From Penelope pileata (Eukaryota > Chordata > Aves > Galliformes > Cracidae), in assembly GCA_013396635.1 (NCBI GenBank), contig WBMW01004119.1, forward strand, positions 62,001 through 126,000: a DNA stretch of 64,000 nucleotides. Direction: 5' to 3'. The notes under the pieces are model-generated. The model did not search any database and was not told the DNA's origin. It saw nothing but the letters and a program-made list of their open reading frames with translations. This document shows positions 11,676-24,657 of this stretch, piece by piece (positions within the stretch are counted from its first letter, which is position 1; every line of letters starts with the position of its first letter). A program made the position numbers and the translations under genes.

Positions 11676-14600
11676 TACCATATAACTGTAGAAATGTAAT
11701 ACTTCTAGGTATTTCTATAGCATAGTGTTTTATATGTACTGTAACATTTAGGGAATTTTAGAAAGAAAATCAGGCAGAAAAATAATAATAAAAAACCTAT
11801 ATTTCTTTCAAACAGATTTCTTACAAAATCTAGTAATCATGAATTTTATGACATTGATGTCAGAAACTTTGTATTTAAAAGTTCTTCTCTTTAAGCACTT
11901 CAAGGAGTATCAACATGTAACTTCAAATACCAGGTTTCTGCTTTTAAGATTTTAAACCTGTACTTTTTATAGTACATATGCAATAGTAACTGCAGGTAAA
12001 CTTCCTTTTGCTATAAATAGATCACTGTGATAAAGATTTTCTATAATGAATAAACTCCATGTCTATGGCAAGCTTCATCTTCCCGTACACCATGCAGCTG
12101 GCTGCTTCACTATTTGCCACAGAAGCTTTTTGATTCCTTATTTAGTTACTATCTAGAGAAGATTTTGGGAAATTATCTGGGAAAAGAAGGACGTATGGTA
12201 GCTTCACATATTTATATTATAAATTGTATCTCTCCTCCTAAAGACAAATTTCCAACACTTGGTTTAACTCAGGGCAAAAACATTTGCCTTTCAGAAGCTT
12301 TTTTTCTGAGGCAGAGCTTATGAGGCAGCACAAATGAGTCCTTCATAGAAGCAAGTAGCTCTCAATTTGGCATCCAGCCAAAAGAGAGAGCAAGGCCAAG
12401 CAGATACTGAGAAGTAAGGGACTGATTCTACTCCATGTAGCTGTCATACAGTATGTACTCTGGAGGGATGTCAGATTTGCCAGAGCACGAATTGTAATAA
12501 AAATAGGCTCCGATCAACTCCTGCAGAAATAGTGGAAAAAACCTTGCTTCTAAAAGATAAATCTCATAATATCCTACTGCTACAGATGACCTTCAGAGCC
12601 ACGTGTAACCCATATATATATGAAGAATACTAACTTGTGCCTGCCCGACTGGACAGTCACTCTTATAAAAGAGTAATTTATGTTATGTTTCATAACTACA
12701 CAATGTAAATATATAGGCAAATGCAGATTTCCAGTTCGTATTATAACCCAGATGACATGCACTGGAGCCTGATACTCATACCCCGAAATAAAATTCTTAC
12801 AGTAAAGAGAGACTGTTGCACAGTCTTTGTTCTATCTTTGAGAAATCTGGAACATCTAAGTCTAGTAATTCGTATTCAGGGAAAAAATATAGATTTTGTT
12901 GTCATCTGGTAGATATACAAAGTATACCTACTGGAAGACATGCAGAGATTTTTTTTTTTTTAAAGTGTTTTAATTCTTCATGCAAGAAATTAATATTTAT
13001 TTGATAATACATAATTCAGCTGCTCAACTCTCATCTAACATCACTCAGGGATATAGGTGTCTGATTCAGAAATAGTGCCTCCCGCTCAAACTCAGTTTTC
13101 ACCACAGAACAGTTCTTTCAGAATTATCAGTCAGCCTTACAAGATTACCGTGCATTTCTCGTTGTGCTTGCTTTGTCAGTTACGTTTATTTTCCTTTTCA
13201 ATTATGAAGATTGAAGCAAAATGTTCCACTGCCTATTTTTGATTCTAGACCTCAGTTCCTCTAGGCAGTCCATAACCATGTAGTTAAATTGGATATTTCT
13301 TGTTGGTTGGTTGTAAATATTTTGGTGTAATTCAGAGAGTGACGTAAGAGCTAAGAGAATCCAAATTAGTGATGAAGTGCACCCCCGCCGTAGTGGAAAA
13401 AGAGAATTCCATTTCAATGAGATTATATTATAGTATTTCCTTACATGTTAAACTTCCCCTAGAAGAAAGAAAAATCTAATTCCAAGTTGCAGCTGAGAGA
13501 ACTTGTTTAGCCTCGTCAGATCAAGCAGTTAGGGAAAAAAATCAATGAACTTACATGACTAAGTGTATTAAGATGCTTATTTTCAGCTACTTCCGTTCTA
13601 AAAGCAAGATGGCTGCAAAGAGTTAGCAAAATTTTTGTAATGGCATCAATGGATTACTAGTACTTTCCATTATGAGTTGAACTAAATTTCTGGTTTTTTT
13701 TTTGTTTTATAATTATGCTTACACAGCTGATTATACATATGTACCTCTGCAGAAATGCAAAGTAATTCCTCTGCCTATGCTAGAATTTCTATAATATGCT
13801 ATCTAGCACACTTCCGTCTTTCTCAGTATCAGAGATCCATGCTAAAGAAATGAATGTTGCACCAAACACGAAGTAATTTTAAAATCCATTTATAAAAAAT
13901 TACTTTAAATATTTTATGTAATGTGCTGTTGAAAACATGTTCTTCTGTCAAGTCATTTTGATAAAAATAAGAGAGAGGAGAAAGCCATATGCAAAAAAGA
14001 TGCATGTTTACTCAGGAGAGATGATTATTTCTGCAGCTCCAATTATTTCCATATTTGAGAAAGTAAGTATGAAAAATGGAATGGGTTTGACGCGGCTCAA
14101 AAGAAGAATATTAACCTCTATTTGAATTCCTGCAGCTTCTACACTTTATTCCTCCTCAGTGAGCACAGTGGTGAAGCTGGCTTCACCAGACACTGGTCCT
14201 AGACCTGAAGATCCAAACTTAGCCAAAACATAATTTCTTCCTAAAGAAGGAACAAACAGTCTCTCAGCATTACTTTAGATACAGAGCTGATATAGAATAG
14301 TACTGAGAAATCCCTTCTAAATTATGTGGAGCATTGCAGAGTTAGTAGTTCTAATAGTGCAGAGCTAATTTAGAATGCAGGGGACAGGGTCAATTTTTGT
14401 TTGCAAGAGTAGCTAGTGGGACTGAACATCCTTTCCTTTTAAAGACAGTTTAAGATCTTCAGTTCAATCTGTGTCATCTAGAGAAAACTATTTTTACAGT
14501 GCTGTTGGAAGTTCTTTCTGATATCAATTTCATGTTGTGATCCCAAGACAAGCATAGAGAAGAAGAACAGATCTGGGAGACTAATTACATAATACTAATT

Positions 14601-14909
14601 TAATCAAGATTTGACATCTTAACAAGTGAGAAATCCCTATAATACTTTTACATTACTTATTCCTCAAGAATGACAACCTTGCTATTATATAAGGAAAGAA
14701 AGAATCCTCTTGTCTTGGAGAGTGGCATTCTCTCTGCAGTATTTCTGTACTTCCTGAACACTTCAGGTATGACCTGTGCCCCTGTGCAAAAACATCACTT
14801 TTCCTGTTTCAGTTTTGTACACCTATATTATTCTTTTTTTCCCCCACAGTGTTAACAAACCAATCTCTCATCATGTCCCTCTAAAAATATTTCTTTCATT
14901 ACTGTTTTG
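11676..14909. other. Unique AT-rich non-coding DNA
   Basis: About 3.2 kb without recognisable repeats or genes. A perfect MEF2-type site, CTATAAATAG, lies at 12011-12020. Homopolymers include T12 near 12950 and T9 near 13693. All frames are short and unrecognised. Confidence 0.6.
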
Positions 14910-14911
14910 TA

Positions 14912-15455
14912 CTAGGGCTGCTCAAAAGTAATGCCTCCTATTTTACGATGTTGGCTCACAGTGTCAGAGGCGGGGGTTGGTGGTATGGCAGTAGAGGGGG
15001 AACCTTCCCACCAATATTCTGTTCCATGTTGTTGCCGTGTGACAGATGGCAGCAGAGGGGCACTCTGACACAATGGCGTCTGACATGGGAGTGTGGATGA
15101 AGTAAAGGTGCGGAACTGAATTCCTCCATGTGGAAAAAATGACACTCACTGACATTCATTGATGCTTGCTGAACATTTCTGGAGACCAAACAGTGGATGT
15201 GAGCACCGTGAGGTGGTGGTGGTGTTTCAGCAGTGGCGACAGCAGGTCACCTCTGCTGGTGCAGATTTTTACAAGTGCGACATGCACGCTCTTGTTCATA
15301 GCTTGTGAAATGCATAGCTGATGGTGGTGACTATATTGAAAACTAGTGTTTTGTAGCAGAGAATTTGCTCTATCAAATAGTGCTATTGTGCTCTTTGTAT
15401 CTGTTGTAGTTTCCATGGAAATAGATAGGAGGCAGTACTTTCAGAGCAACCTATG
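14912..15455 (+). mobile_element. Internally deleted mariner (copy 2), MITE-like
   Basis: A 544-base non-autonomous mariner with both terminal inverted repeats and TA at 14910-11 and 15456-57. It keeps the 5' end with the first codons of transposase (atggcagcagaggggcactc at 15047, soon stopped by TAA) and the 3' end (ggtgcagatttttacaagtg onward), but about 775 bases between them are missing. The deletion junction lies at about 15242-15248 (gacagcaggtcacctc). Copies 3 and 5 have the same junction, so these are sibling copies of one deleted founder rather than separate decays. Confidence 0.92.
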
Positions 15456-15457
15456 TA

Positions 15458-16094
15458 TTTTTCTTCTCTGCAACATTTAGTTTTTTGGGCCACTGTCTCC
15501 ACTTGAAATCCAGCATATTTCACAAAAATAATACAAATATAAATTTAAAATTCAAAGAGCAACTTTAAAGAAATCATACAAAATTATATTACAAATGACT
15601 GTGAGAAATTATATTTGCAACATGTTCTGGTAAAATGACAGTTGAAAAGCAGGATTACATATCATTCATAGAAATAATTGATATATGTCTATGGTAATTC
15701 ATTTTAACATAACTTACTCTTCCATGGCTCTGCTAAAAGGCAACAAAGATGTCTAAGAATGGAATCCATGTCATGTATTATAATATCCAAGATTTATTTT
15801 GTGGATTTTACTTCCCCATGTCCTTGCAAAGAAAAGGAAGCCAACGTTTCACATGAAAGCTGGGTGTTAGAGCACAACTCTTTTCTGATGACGACAATTC
15901 TGCTCCCTAATAGATCTTACAGTGTCTTGTGGAATCTTAACATTAGACATTACATTACTGGAGGACATGTTTATGTCAGCTAAAAATTCCTTCATTAAGC
16001 CAAAGGACAATCTACTTCAAGTATGTTTCTGCTAAGTAGTTACCACTCTGATTAGTCATACCTAGGCAGGTTTGTAGTTCTAAGTAAAAACAGA
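15458..16094. other. Unique AT-rich spacer
   Basis: About 640 bases between a mariner and a CR1. I see no repeat or gene here. Confidence 0.6.
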
Positions 16095-16430
16095 TTAATT
16101 TAGGTTAGGAGGGACCTCAGCCTCCTTAGTTCAGCTTCCTGCCCTGAGCAGGCTCAGACGTGAGATCAGGTGGGACTGCAAAACCTTCAGGGATGGAGGC
16201 TGTACAGCTTTTCTGGGCAGCCTGCTACACTGCCCGACTGTCCTCTGGAGAGATTTTTCCTTTTATCCATCTGAACCTCTCTTGTTCCAATCTGTGACAC
16301 TGTCTCTAGCCCTGCCATGCACCACTACAAGGAGCCTGGCTCCATCTGCTTGGTAACTCCCTCATATCTATTAGCAGGTTGCTGTTAGATCCCCACTAGG
16401 GCTTCTCTTCTCAAGGGTGAGCATGCTCCA
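16095..16430 (-). mobile_element. Old diverged CR1 fragment
   Basis: The plus strand reads as a reversed CR1 3' region with many substitutions: ttaggagggacctcagcctc, ggatggaggctgtacag, tgggcagcctgctacactg, gagcctggctccatctg and gatccccactagggcttctc all line up in the usual CR1 order. The 3' tail octamers are missing or eroded. Divergence is clearly greater than in the CR1 copies at 10.9 and 56.4 kb, so it belongs to an older subfamily. Confidence 0.75.
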
Positions 16431-19339
16431 GCAATGTGCTTACAGATCCATTCTGACTAGCCTCAGAAGGAAATATTAGCAACAGGCACTAGCTCTCATT
16501 ATTTATAGTTTTTGTTTTGGTTATATTGAAGTGCTGTCTGACACGTATGCCTCCCTTGGGATCTTTGTTTTGTTAAGACCAGCTGAACCCCACTTTTGGT
16601 AAGCAGCTATTAGGTGAACCAGCTGAATAGATGGCATTTATGCTGCAGCCTCCAACACATCTTGTACTACCTGACATCCTCCTAAGTGATAAACATTCCC
16701 TTCTCCTAGCAAAGAACAACATCTAAAGCAACAAATGATATTCCTAAAGTAATAATAATTTAACAAAACACATCTGTTTAAGGATACTGATACTCTTCTG
16801 TGTCTTTGCTTTTCTTAATTTAAGAACTGAGGTAATTCTATTGCCAGTGTTTGCAAACACAAGGAGGAGAGCAAAGAGGACATGATAGATTTCTTTCAAT
16901 TAAATCAAGCTTTTTTCCTCTAAGTCCCCCTGTGTGGGAGATGGAAAGATGACAGGAAGGGTTATTTTTTGGACAGTTCTCACTGTATGTGTAATAAAAG
17001 AATTTTATTTAACATAAAAAGAAGTGCTTCCCTTCCAGATGTGCAAAGAGATACCAAAGTGAGGTCTGACCTGGACAGCAGAAATGCTTTGAAATATGAA
17101 ATACAACAAAAAACTTGAAAATGATAAACTTAGAAATTTTACACATGTTGTGCAACATGACACTCTAGCACGAAGTTTGGGAGTTTAATTTATTCTAAGT
17201 AAAAAAAAAATACTCAACTCACATTCTAGTGCCACTTTGACTAACACAAACGGGTACCAGAGAAGTAGATCTTGTTACTTTCCAAGCTTCACTCCTGATG
17301 AAAAGTTAGTGGAGGAAACAATACAAACGTTCACTGTAGTACAGTGCCAACTGAAATAGCAATCTATAAGATTTCTTGCACAAGAAAGAAAGCAAATAGC
17401 GTGACTGTACTGAACTGCTCTCATCAGACTACAACGTGCCTTCATCAGACTACTTTATTGTAAAGAACGGTACAAAACAAAACCAATACTCATCAATTAA
17501 AGGATCAAAACCAGAGTCTACAGACTAGAGATGGAGAATTAGGAGACATAAAATATAATCAAAGGAAAAAGAAAAGCAATACAGCAACCACGTGACATGA
17601 TAATAACAGTTGAATAATCGTAGTCTTTGCACATGGAATCCTGTGTAAGTCTATTAGGTTTTCAGAGAAAAAACAGCTAGTTAAAAGGATGCATAAACCT
17701 GATGGGGATGAGAATGGGGAGATAAACGCTAATGCATCAGTTGGCAGCCTGCCACCAGCGCAGGTGTGATTTAAAAAAAAAAAAAAAAAAGCAAGCAAGC
17801 CACCCTGGATACAAACTATACTGAAGATGGGAAATCCATGTAATGAAGAACTTCAAGTACTAGTTAAGTTCCTAACTTGAATTTCTTTATAAAAAGTTCT
17901 AATGAAACTTGTATTTAAGGTTTCAGTTTTGCCTTATTTGTAATTACAAATGAAGTCTCTCTTGAAACAATTTCTTAAAAAAGAAAAATCAAAACTACGT
18001 TTGAAAACGATTCTAAATTCCACTTTCTCTGTATGATAAAAAGTATATTATCTAAAAGGAGAAGAGTTATGTTCAGAGTTCTTCCAGCCAGTTCAACCTG
18101 CAAACCAGTAACCCCAATGAGCTGGTCTGTCTGACAAATCATAAAACGCATTAAATTTGTCTAAGATGGTTAAGAATTGGTCCACAAATCACTACACAGA
18201 TGCTGTCCTACTTTTTTTTTTTTTAACCATTATTTTCTTCTCCAGTCATCTCCTGTAGATGTAATACATTTAAGAGAGGGTCAGTAAGATTTTAAAAAAT
18301 AATTTAAACGTTCGACTCAGTAAATTTTTCAATTATGAAGAAACATGTCATGAGGTAAACAAACAGTAAAGAGACAGAAGGCCTAACTTTCCCTAGTAGA
18401 AAAACCTATCTCCAAAACAGTAATCTCTTGCCATAAGTGGATTTTGAACAAAAGAAATATTAGCGAAAAGACGTTCTATTTTTCAAGAGAAACCAATTAT
18501 TTTCACATTCTGACATCATCCTACTAAACTGAACCTCTTTAAACTGATTACAAAAGACATGCCAAGTAAACCAGCATCCAAGAAAAGCAGCAGTCTCCAT
18601 AACCAAAAAGATAAAACTCACTTTTCTTATGCAGATAGCAGATGGGAGAGCCCTCTTTCTCTGGAGTTCTTGCCTCATAACCCTTTACAGTATTTGATAG
18701 AAAGCCCAGAATCTACAAGATAAAACCAGGCCATTAAATGAAGGTTTCCTACATATAACCTTTCTATTTACAAAAATACTCTTTAAACCAACTGTTCCAG
18801 CAGAGGCAGTGGGAAAGCCGCTTGCTCTGCTCTGTCGTGGCAGCAGAAAAGAGCAGCACTAAGCTAACAGAGGGCTCCAAATGTTGTCAGTGATAACAAC
18901 TACTCAGGATTTTTCAAGGTATAATATTACAATTAAAATAATAATGATGATTCTGTTGTTTGGCTGCCTTTTCCTGCTCTAAACATCCTACTTACCACTT
19001 TCAAATTTCAGTCCTTCTTTGACTTGTCAGAGAATTTTTAATGTTGTTCTGTGGTGAATATATGGGATGAAAGTAGGTCACTTCAGTAACCTGGGGCTGT
19101 CTTTGCTCTGTCTCAGTGAACATTGTTGGGCTATGGTGAATGAATTATTTCTTTCCTTGACTGACAATAGAAGGAATTATTTTAGGAAATCTTATGCCCA
19201 TTTTGGCCTGGTTATGTATTAACATACAGTCCCCTCAGACTTTGGGGCGAATACAGTTGGCGTTTCACCACACAGACTACCCACCAGAGTCCCAGACGGA
19301 TCAGTCTTTGCTCTAGATCTGCTCAGTGCCTACTTTTCT
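16431..19339. other. Unique AT-rich DNA upstream of a CpG island
   Basis: About 2.9 kb with no clear repeats. It contains a poly-A run at about 17773-17790 and a T12 run near 18212. On the minus strand a weak exon-like stretch at about 18627-18711 ends in a GTGAGT donor, but I do not consider it supported. If the CpG island to the right is a promoter firing leftward, this would be its first intron or transcribed flank. Confidence 0.5.
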
Positions 19340-19815
19340 ACCGCTTCTGTGTGAACGAGCAGAACGACCCTGCACCCAGGTGCCGCAGGAGCCGCGGCAG
19401 CGCTCGGGGCCCTCCCTCCCGAGGACGAGCAGCTGCATGGCTGCCCCCACGAGGACAACAGAAAGCACGCGGAGGAAGTTTTGGCCACGAGTTCTGAGTG
19501 CATGACGCTTCTGAATGGCAATCTGTAGTCTCCCGTAAGAAGCAGGGACACCCCGGGGCGCAGAACCCACTCCACCACACACACCTCCGTGCCGCACCCG
19601 CAGGCGCTCGTGCCCGCCGCGCCCTCCCCGCCACTGTGGCCGCCAGCTGCGCTCATGCGCAGCGCAGCCCGCAGCAGGTGCCGCTCTGCTCGGTTCCGCG
19701 CGGTTGGCGCGCGCGACCGTTGCGGGGCCGCTGAGCGACCGTTGGTGGGCGGCGGGCGGGCACCGCCGTCTCGTTCCTTAGCGGCAGCCGCCGCGCGGGC
19801 GGGCGCGCGCCTGCC
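19340..19815. promoter_or_regulatory. CpG island, candidate promoter
   Basis: An isolated GC-rich block, about 480 bases, with many retained CpGs inside AT-rich surroundings. Such islands in birds are usually unmethylated promoters. Visible sites include an NRF1-like CATGCGCAG at about 19654-19662 and the decamer gcgaccgttg twice, at 19713-19722 and 19735-19744, which contains a MYB-type CCGTTG core. Frames are open on both strands simply because GC-rich DNA lacks stops, and none encodes a protein I recognise. There is a weak donor (ACT then GTGAGA) at about 19857 on the plus strand. Direction of transcription is undecided, and it could be bidirectional. Confidence 0.65.
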
Positions 19816-19887
19816 TCATGAAGTGCTGTTAAAGCTTGTCATACTTCTCCAGTTACTGTGAGAGCTTTTCTTTGGTCCTTAATAATA

Positions 19888-20038
19888 GACTGGTGGATGC
19901 CCCATCCCTCGAGGCATTCAGATCCAGGCTGGATGGGGCTCTGGGCAGCCTGACCCAGTGGGTTGCAGCCCTGCCCATGGCAGGGGGTGGGACTGGGGGG
20001 GCTGTAAGGTTCCTTCAGTGGTTCCATGATTCTGTGAT
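19888..20038 (+). mobile_element. Short CR1 3' end next to the CpG island
   Basis: About 150 bases of CR1 3' end in sense orientation. It includes tggtggatgccccatccctc, aggctggatggggctctggg, cagcctgacccagtgg and the tail ttccatgattctgtgatct. It begins roughly 70 bases past the CpG-rich block. Divergence from the CR1 pattern is modest, so it is a relatively young, extremely 5'-truncated insertion. Confidence 0.87.
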
Positions 20039-20893
20039 CTTGGTATGATGGAGGTTCCGGATGGTGTGTATGGATATCCACACAGCTCTGTTTGCTTCAT
20101 AGCCGATGCTTTTTTGTTTCATGGCTTCTTGTTCTGGTATACACAGAGCCCTTGTGGGGGCCTCGGCAGCTCTCAGAGATTCTTGGCATGTTTTGATATA
20201 TCCGTATTCATCAGGGTTTTGTTTGTTTGCTTGGTTTTGTTTTGTTGGTTTTTTTTTTGATTTTTCATGGCTGGAGTTCAGATGCTTCACCGAAGTGCTA
20301 CAACGTAGTGTGAAGATCCTGAAACTGCTTGTTATTGTATGGGTAACTTCTTCAATGCTACGTCTGGAAGGGCAGCACTGAAGCCCCAGTCTGGTAAGGG
20401 CTTGTTTGTTCTGACTGATTACAGCCATTCTACCCCAATACATGTTATTTCTGAAATGCTGAATGTTATTTCTGATAACTACAGGTCCACCTAAAATCTG
20501 AAAGAACCAGCGAAATAGGGGAAAGAAGAGAAAACAAATTTTTGTGAATTCAAACTACTTCTTAGTTTGAGGCAGCCCCCACAGCTTTAGCAATTGGAGG
20601 TTTCCCAGATCTGCTCTTTGATTTCTCACTGCTCTGCCATACTACAAATTAATTTGTTCAGTCATGGCTCCAGCTACACATCCACCCACATACAGCTATT
20701 CTTATAGAAAATAACTTCCTTTCCCACTGACGCACACAATTTGTGTCTTCTGATAATTGCATGTCTGACACATAGAGAGAAGACAATAATGGATGAGTAC
20801 TTCAACTTGTTTTCTGTCATGCTGTTGGAAAAAAGAGACAATGGCTAAAGTTATGTTTGTATACATTTTGCTTGGACAATAAATATGTAAACA
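20039..20893. other. Unique spacer with T/G-rich run
   Basis: About 850 bases between a CR1 and a mariner. It holds a low-complexity T/G-rich stretch near 20216-20260 (ttttgtttgtttgcttgg and a T10 run). No gene or repeat family is recognised. Confidence 0.55.
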
Positions 20894-21435
20894 CAAGAGC
20901 TGCTTCGAAAGTAATGTCTCCTGTTTTATTATGTTAGCCCATGACATCAGAGGCGGATGTTGGTGGTATGGCAGTAGAGGTGGAACCTTCCCAACAATGT
21001 TCTGTTCCATGTTGTTGCCTTGTGACAGATGGCAGCAGAGGGGCACTCTGACACAATGGCATCTGACATGGAAGTGCGAATGAAGCAAAGATGTGTCATT
21101 GGATTCCCCCATGTGGAAAAAAATGGCACATTCATTGATGCTTGCTGAACGTTGATGGAGACCAAACAGTGGATGTGAGCACAGTGAGGCAGTGGGTGGT
21201 GCATTTCAGCAGTGGTGACAGTGACAGTGGTCACCTCCGCTGGTGCAGATTTTTACGTGTGCAGCATGCAGGCTCTTGTTCATTGCTGGCAAAAATGCAC
21301 AGCTAGTGACAGTGACTATGTTGAAGACTACTGTTTTGTAGCTGAGAATTTATCAGCTAGTCTTACTGTGCTCTTTGTATTTATTGTAGTTTTCATGGAA
21401 ATAAATAAGAGGCATTACTTTCAGAGCAACCTACA
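20894..21435 (+). mobile_element. Internally deleted mariner (copy 3), MITE-like
   Basis: A 542-base mariner derivative with both inverted terminal repeats. The right flank keeps TA at 21436-37, while the left flank reads CA, probably a mutated TA. It retains the transposase start region (ATG at 21001 onward in its context, atggcagcagaggggcactc near 21031) and the 3' end, and lacks about 775 bases between. Its junction at about 21225-21231 (gacagtggtcacctccgctg) matches copies 2 and 5, apart from a short extra gacagt repeat. Confidence 0.92.
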
Positions 21436-21756
21436 TAGAAAGCTTCAGATGCGTGGTTCAATAATATGTCAGTGGTTTTCTGAGTTTATGACCAGCCGAA
21501 ATGGCATCAAATGGACATAAATGTATTCCACAAATGGAATATACGTATGCATATTCAAAGCTGTAATGATTATGACTGCAACTAAGTTACTTCGTATAAA
21601 ATGAGAAGCACAGATGAACCTCCTGCCTACCAATCTCCCTCTTGTCAGCCTTTCCCATACCAAGACATTATGAACCAGACCATTCTATGCAATTCTTTTT
21701 TTTCTTGTGATTTCTTTTCTTGTCTGTTTTATCCATGAATCCATGCCAATTTTCAG

Positions 21757-21795
21757 GTGCCCAGCAGCAGTTCCACAGCTCTACAGGCCACTGTG
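21757..21795 (+). other. Candidate 39-nt micro-exon
   Basis: A pyrimidine-rich tract (ttttttttcttgtgatttct and following) leads to an acceptor, ccaattttcag, at 21746-21756, and a consensus donor, CTGTG then GTAAGA, follows at 21796. The enclosed 39 bases have no stop in any plus frame. One frame lies within a longer 90-codon open stretch. No homology is recognised, and chance is a real explanation. Confidence 0.12.
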
Positions 21796-24657
21796 GTAAG
21801 AACTGTGTGCTTCTGGTTGTTGCTCCTCCAGCTTCATCTGATGTTGTTATACTGCCAAATGTAAAAATAATCAATTTGTGTCTTCGCTCTCACTACATAT
21901 CATCATTTTGTAATCTTCTGCTATATGTAGATGTGTTTCCTTTTCTGAAAAATCCTAGCCTAGTTGCTTGCTTATCTATTTTATGGTGTTGATCATCCTT
22001 GTTGACCTTCTCCAGTTCTGCTGCATGCTATTTGAAGTGGAGATACTAGAGGTGCACACACAGCAGTTGAGATGGGAATGAATCATGGATTTATAAATTA
22101 CACTATGTATTCTGTATGTTACAACTGTGGAATGAAGACATTTTTTGATTTTAGTAGATGGGAGTTACAATAACCAAATTGCGAAGTAGAATGTGGCATG
22201 CAGTTGTTCTAAAGAATGTCTTTTCTCACTAAAGGGAACATTAATTTATATTTTGTAATACTAAGAGACTTCAAAAATGCACTACTTAGTTGAACTGTTT
22301 ACTCTAATAGAGCACAGAGATTAGGAAAGAATTCATTTGTTTATTTGGTGTTCAGATCCTTAAAGAGAGAATGGGCAAACACGTGGCTATAAATTACAAG
22401 AGTCATGAGACCTGGAAGAATTTTCTGAGAACTTTGGGAAGTACCTAGCAACTTTTACAAAGTGTGTTGAAAATCTGAGGAATTGAGATGCAGAACTTCA
22501 ATGCAAACTGAACTTCAATGTGAAGTTCTGTAATTATGGAATTGTATATCAGTATGTTTACCTATATCGACGTAAAGTTCTTCCGTATTCTGCAGGAAGA
22601 GAGGTCCCTGATGTGGCTGAAGACAGTGTGCACTGTGCCTCCCATCTCCACACAACTGCCTGACCACCAGCTTGTGTCTTCCATGGGGACTGCTCGAGGG
22701 CAGACTCATCAGGTGTGTGTGACACTGCTCATCAGTCAGGTGTGCTGAGGTGACTTCATTCCTGTGTGCGGCAGTTAGCTCTAGCCATATGGAGTTCATG
22801 CCTACAAGTTTGGAGTTTACAGAGCTCCTCTGCAGAGCTACTTTTGGCAGCAGGGAAAAAAAGTTCCATCAGAAATTCCTTTGCATCAGTAAATAGAAGG
22901 ATGCATGTTTACATACATAGGTGTCAAGAAAGGCACATCTTATTGTCAGTGCCTATAAACGTGCACCCTTTGATTTAATCACATTCCATTAACTAATGTC
23001 ATTCACATCTTCTCGCACCTTAGAAAGTACAATGCCTTGAGATACTAAGTGTGACTGTATCCTACACGGTGCTCGTGGGAGTTGTATAGGTGGAAAGCAC
23101 AGAACATGTTAAAATGATCTGTAGAGAAAGAAGAGCAATGAAAATTTGCTGGCAAATGTAGGTCACCTATTTGTGCAAGTTAGTTTTACAGTTCACTGCC
23201 TAACCTCCTGCCTTTTTACCTAAAGAGGTGTATAGCTAGCACAAAATGAATATGTGGTACATAGACCGTGTTAATGTTATTTAAATACATTCTTGTGGCA
23301 TGAAATTGAGATAAACAGCTAATAAGAAATGCATTGGACCATTAATACTATGAAATCAGTGTAAGTTTACAAGATTAAATAATTGGTATAAAATACCTCA
23401 AACGTGCTTAGAGTTCTAGCTAATACAGTTGTATTATTTGTTAAATGTCATGCAGTCATGTCTTTTAATACTGCAGTCCAATATACAAGAACAAATGGAT
23501 CTTTTTGTTACTTTTGTTAAATTGTAGCAAATGGAGTTAATCTAAAAAGGATATTCCATGCACATGACAGGAAGGTAATGCTTCAGTATCTAGTTTTGCT
23601 ATCAACTTTAGTCACGGAGTTTTTGCCATGAAGGCTATTTAAATGCACATATTTCCAGGGAACAACTTTCTGTAGGTCTATTGCAAAAACGGAGAGCTAC
23701 CAAAAATTCCACAGTTTAGTGCTGAGTTTGCACTTTCTTGTCAAAAATATATCTAATCCTCCTCAAAATAAATGCTTTTAATCTTGAGTACAAAATGATT
23801 TTACTTTTTCTGTTTGCAAATCTGATCCAACTGAAAACTCATCCAAGGAAAAGATGGCTTTTCTAACCTGGATCAGTTCTCTGATCAGACTCAGTGAACA
23901 GTGGCACAAATGGCTGTGCCAGCACAGGGCAGGCTGTTGGTGGTGGACAGAGCAGCTTCCTTTGGTAGCCGTGTCGGTTTCTGCTGGATTAAGGTGTTCA
24001 ATGAATGACAGATTCGTTATGCAAATCCATAGTGACTTGAGTCTTCCTAAGTTGGTGCTGTTATGGTCCCATGACATTTTATTCCTCCTCTCAGCTGCAC
24101 ATTCTCACTTTCTTTATTTTAGCATGGGATTTTTACTTACCCCATGGTGAGCTAGTTTGTATAGTGAAAGTGGCAAAGAACTGTACCTTTTTCTTTCTGG
24201 TTTAATTTTCTGTCATTTAAGCCTTTTAAACTCACTCTTCAGAATGTTAATATGAATACCATGGACAGCAATATGAGTGCAATGCACATCTGTGCGCAGG
24301 ATGGCAGCAGCTGACTCTCATTAGCTTAAATTATCTGAGAAGTAAAACTGATTTGCAGCTGTCAAATCTCACCTAGGCCAAGTTGCTGCAATTTTGTTTT
24401 CTATTCTGTAACTTCTTCCTGTAGGGATTTACATCAGTGGACTACTGGACTACATAGGAAGCTGGTACAAGTATCAGCCCAAAACTAACCACTATCGTTT
24501 TTCCTTTTCCTTTTTTTTTTTTTTTTTTAAAGTAAGATTAGATTTCAAATGATTCAGCAGTTCCTGCATCAGCTCCCTGTCTGGTCACACAAACACCCAG
24601 TTTAGGTTGGTTTAAACTGTGGAGGAACTGCATTTCAGAGTAATGTGGCTTACTCAC

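Noticed and set aside
19313..19861. Five overlapping open frames at 19.3-19.9 kb
   Set aside because: They come from the stop-poor composition of the CpG island. Three frames on one strand are open at once and none resembles a protein.
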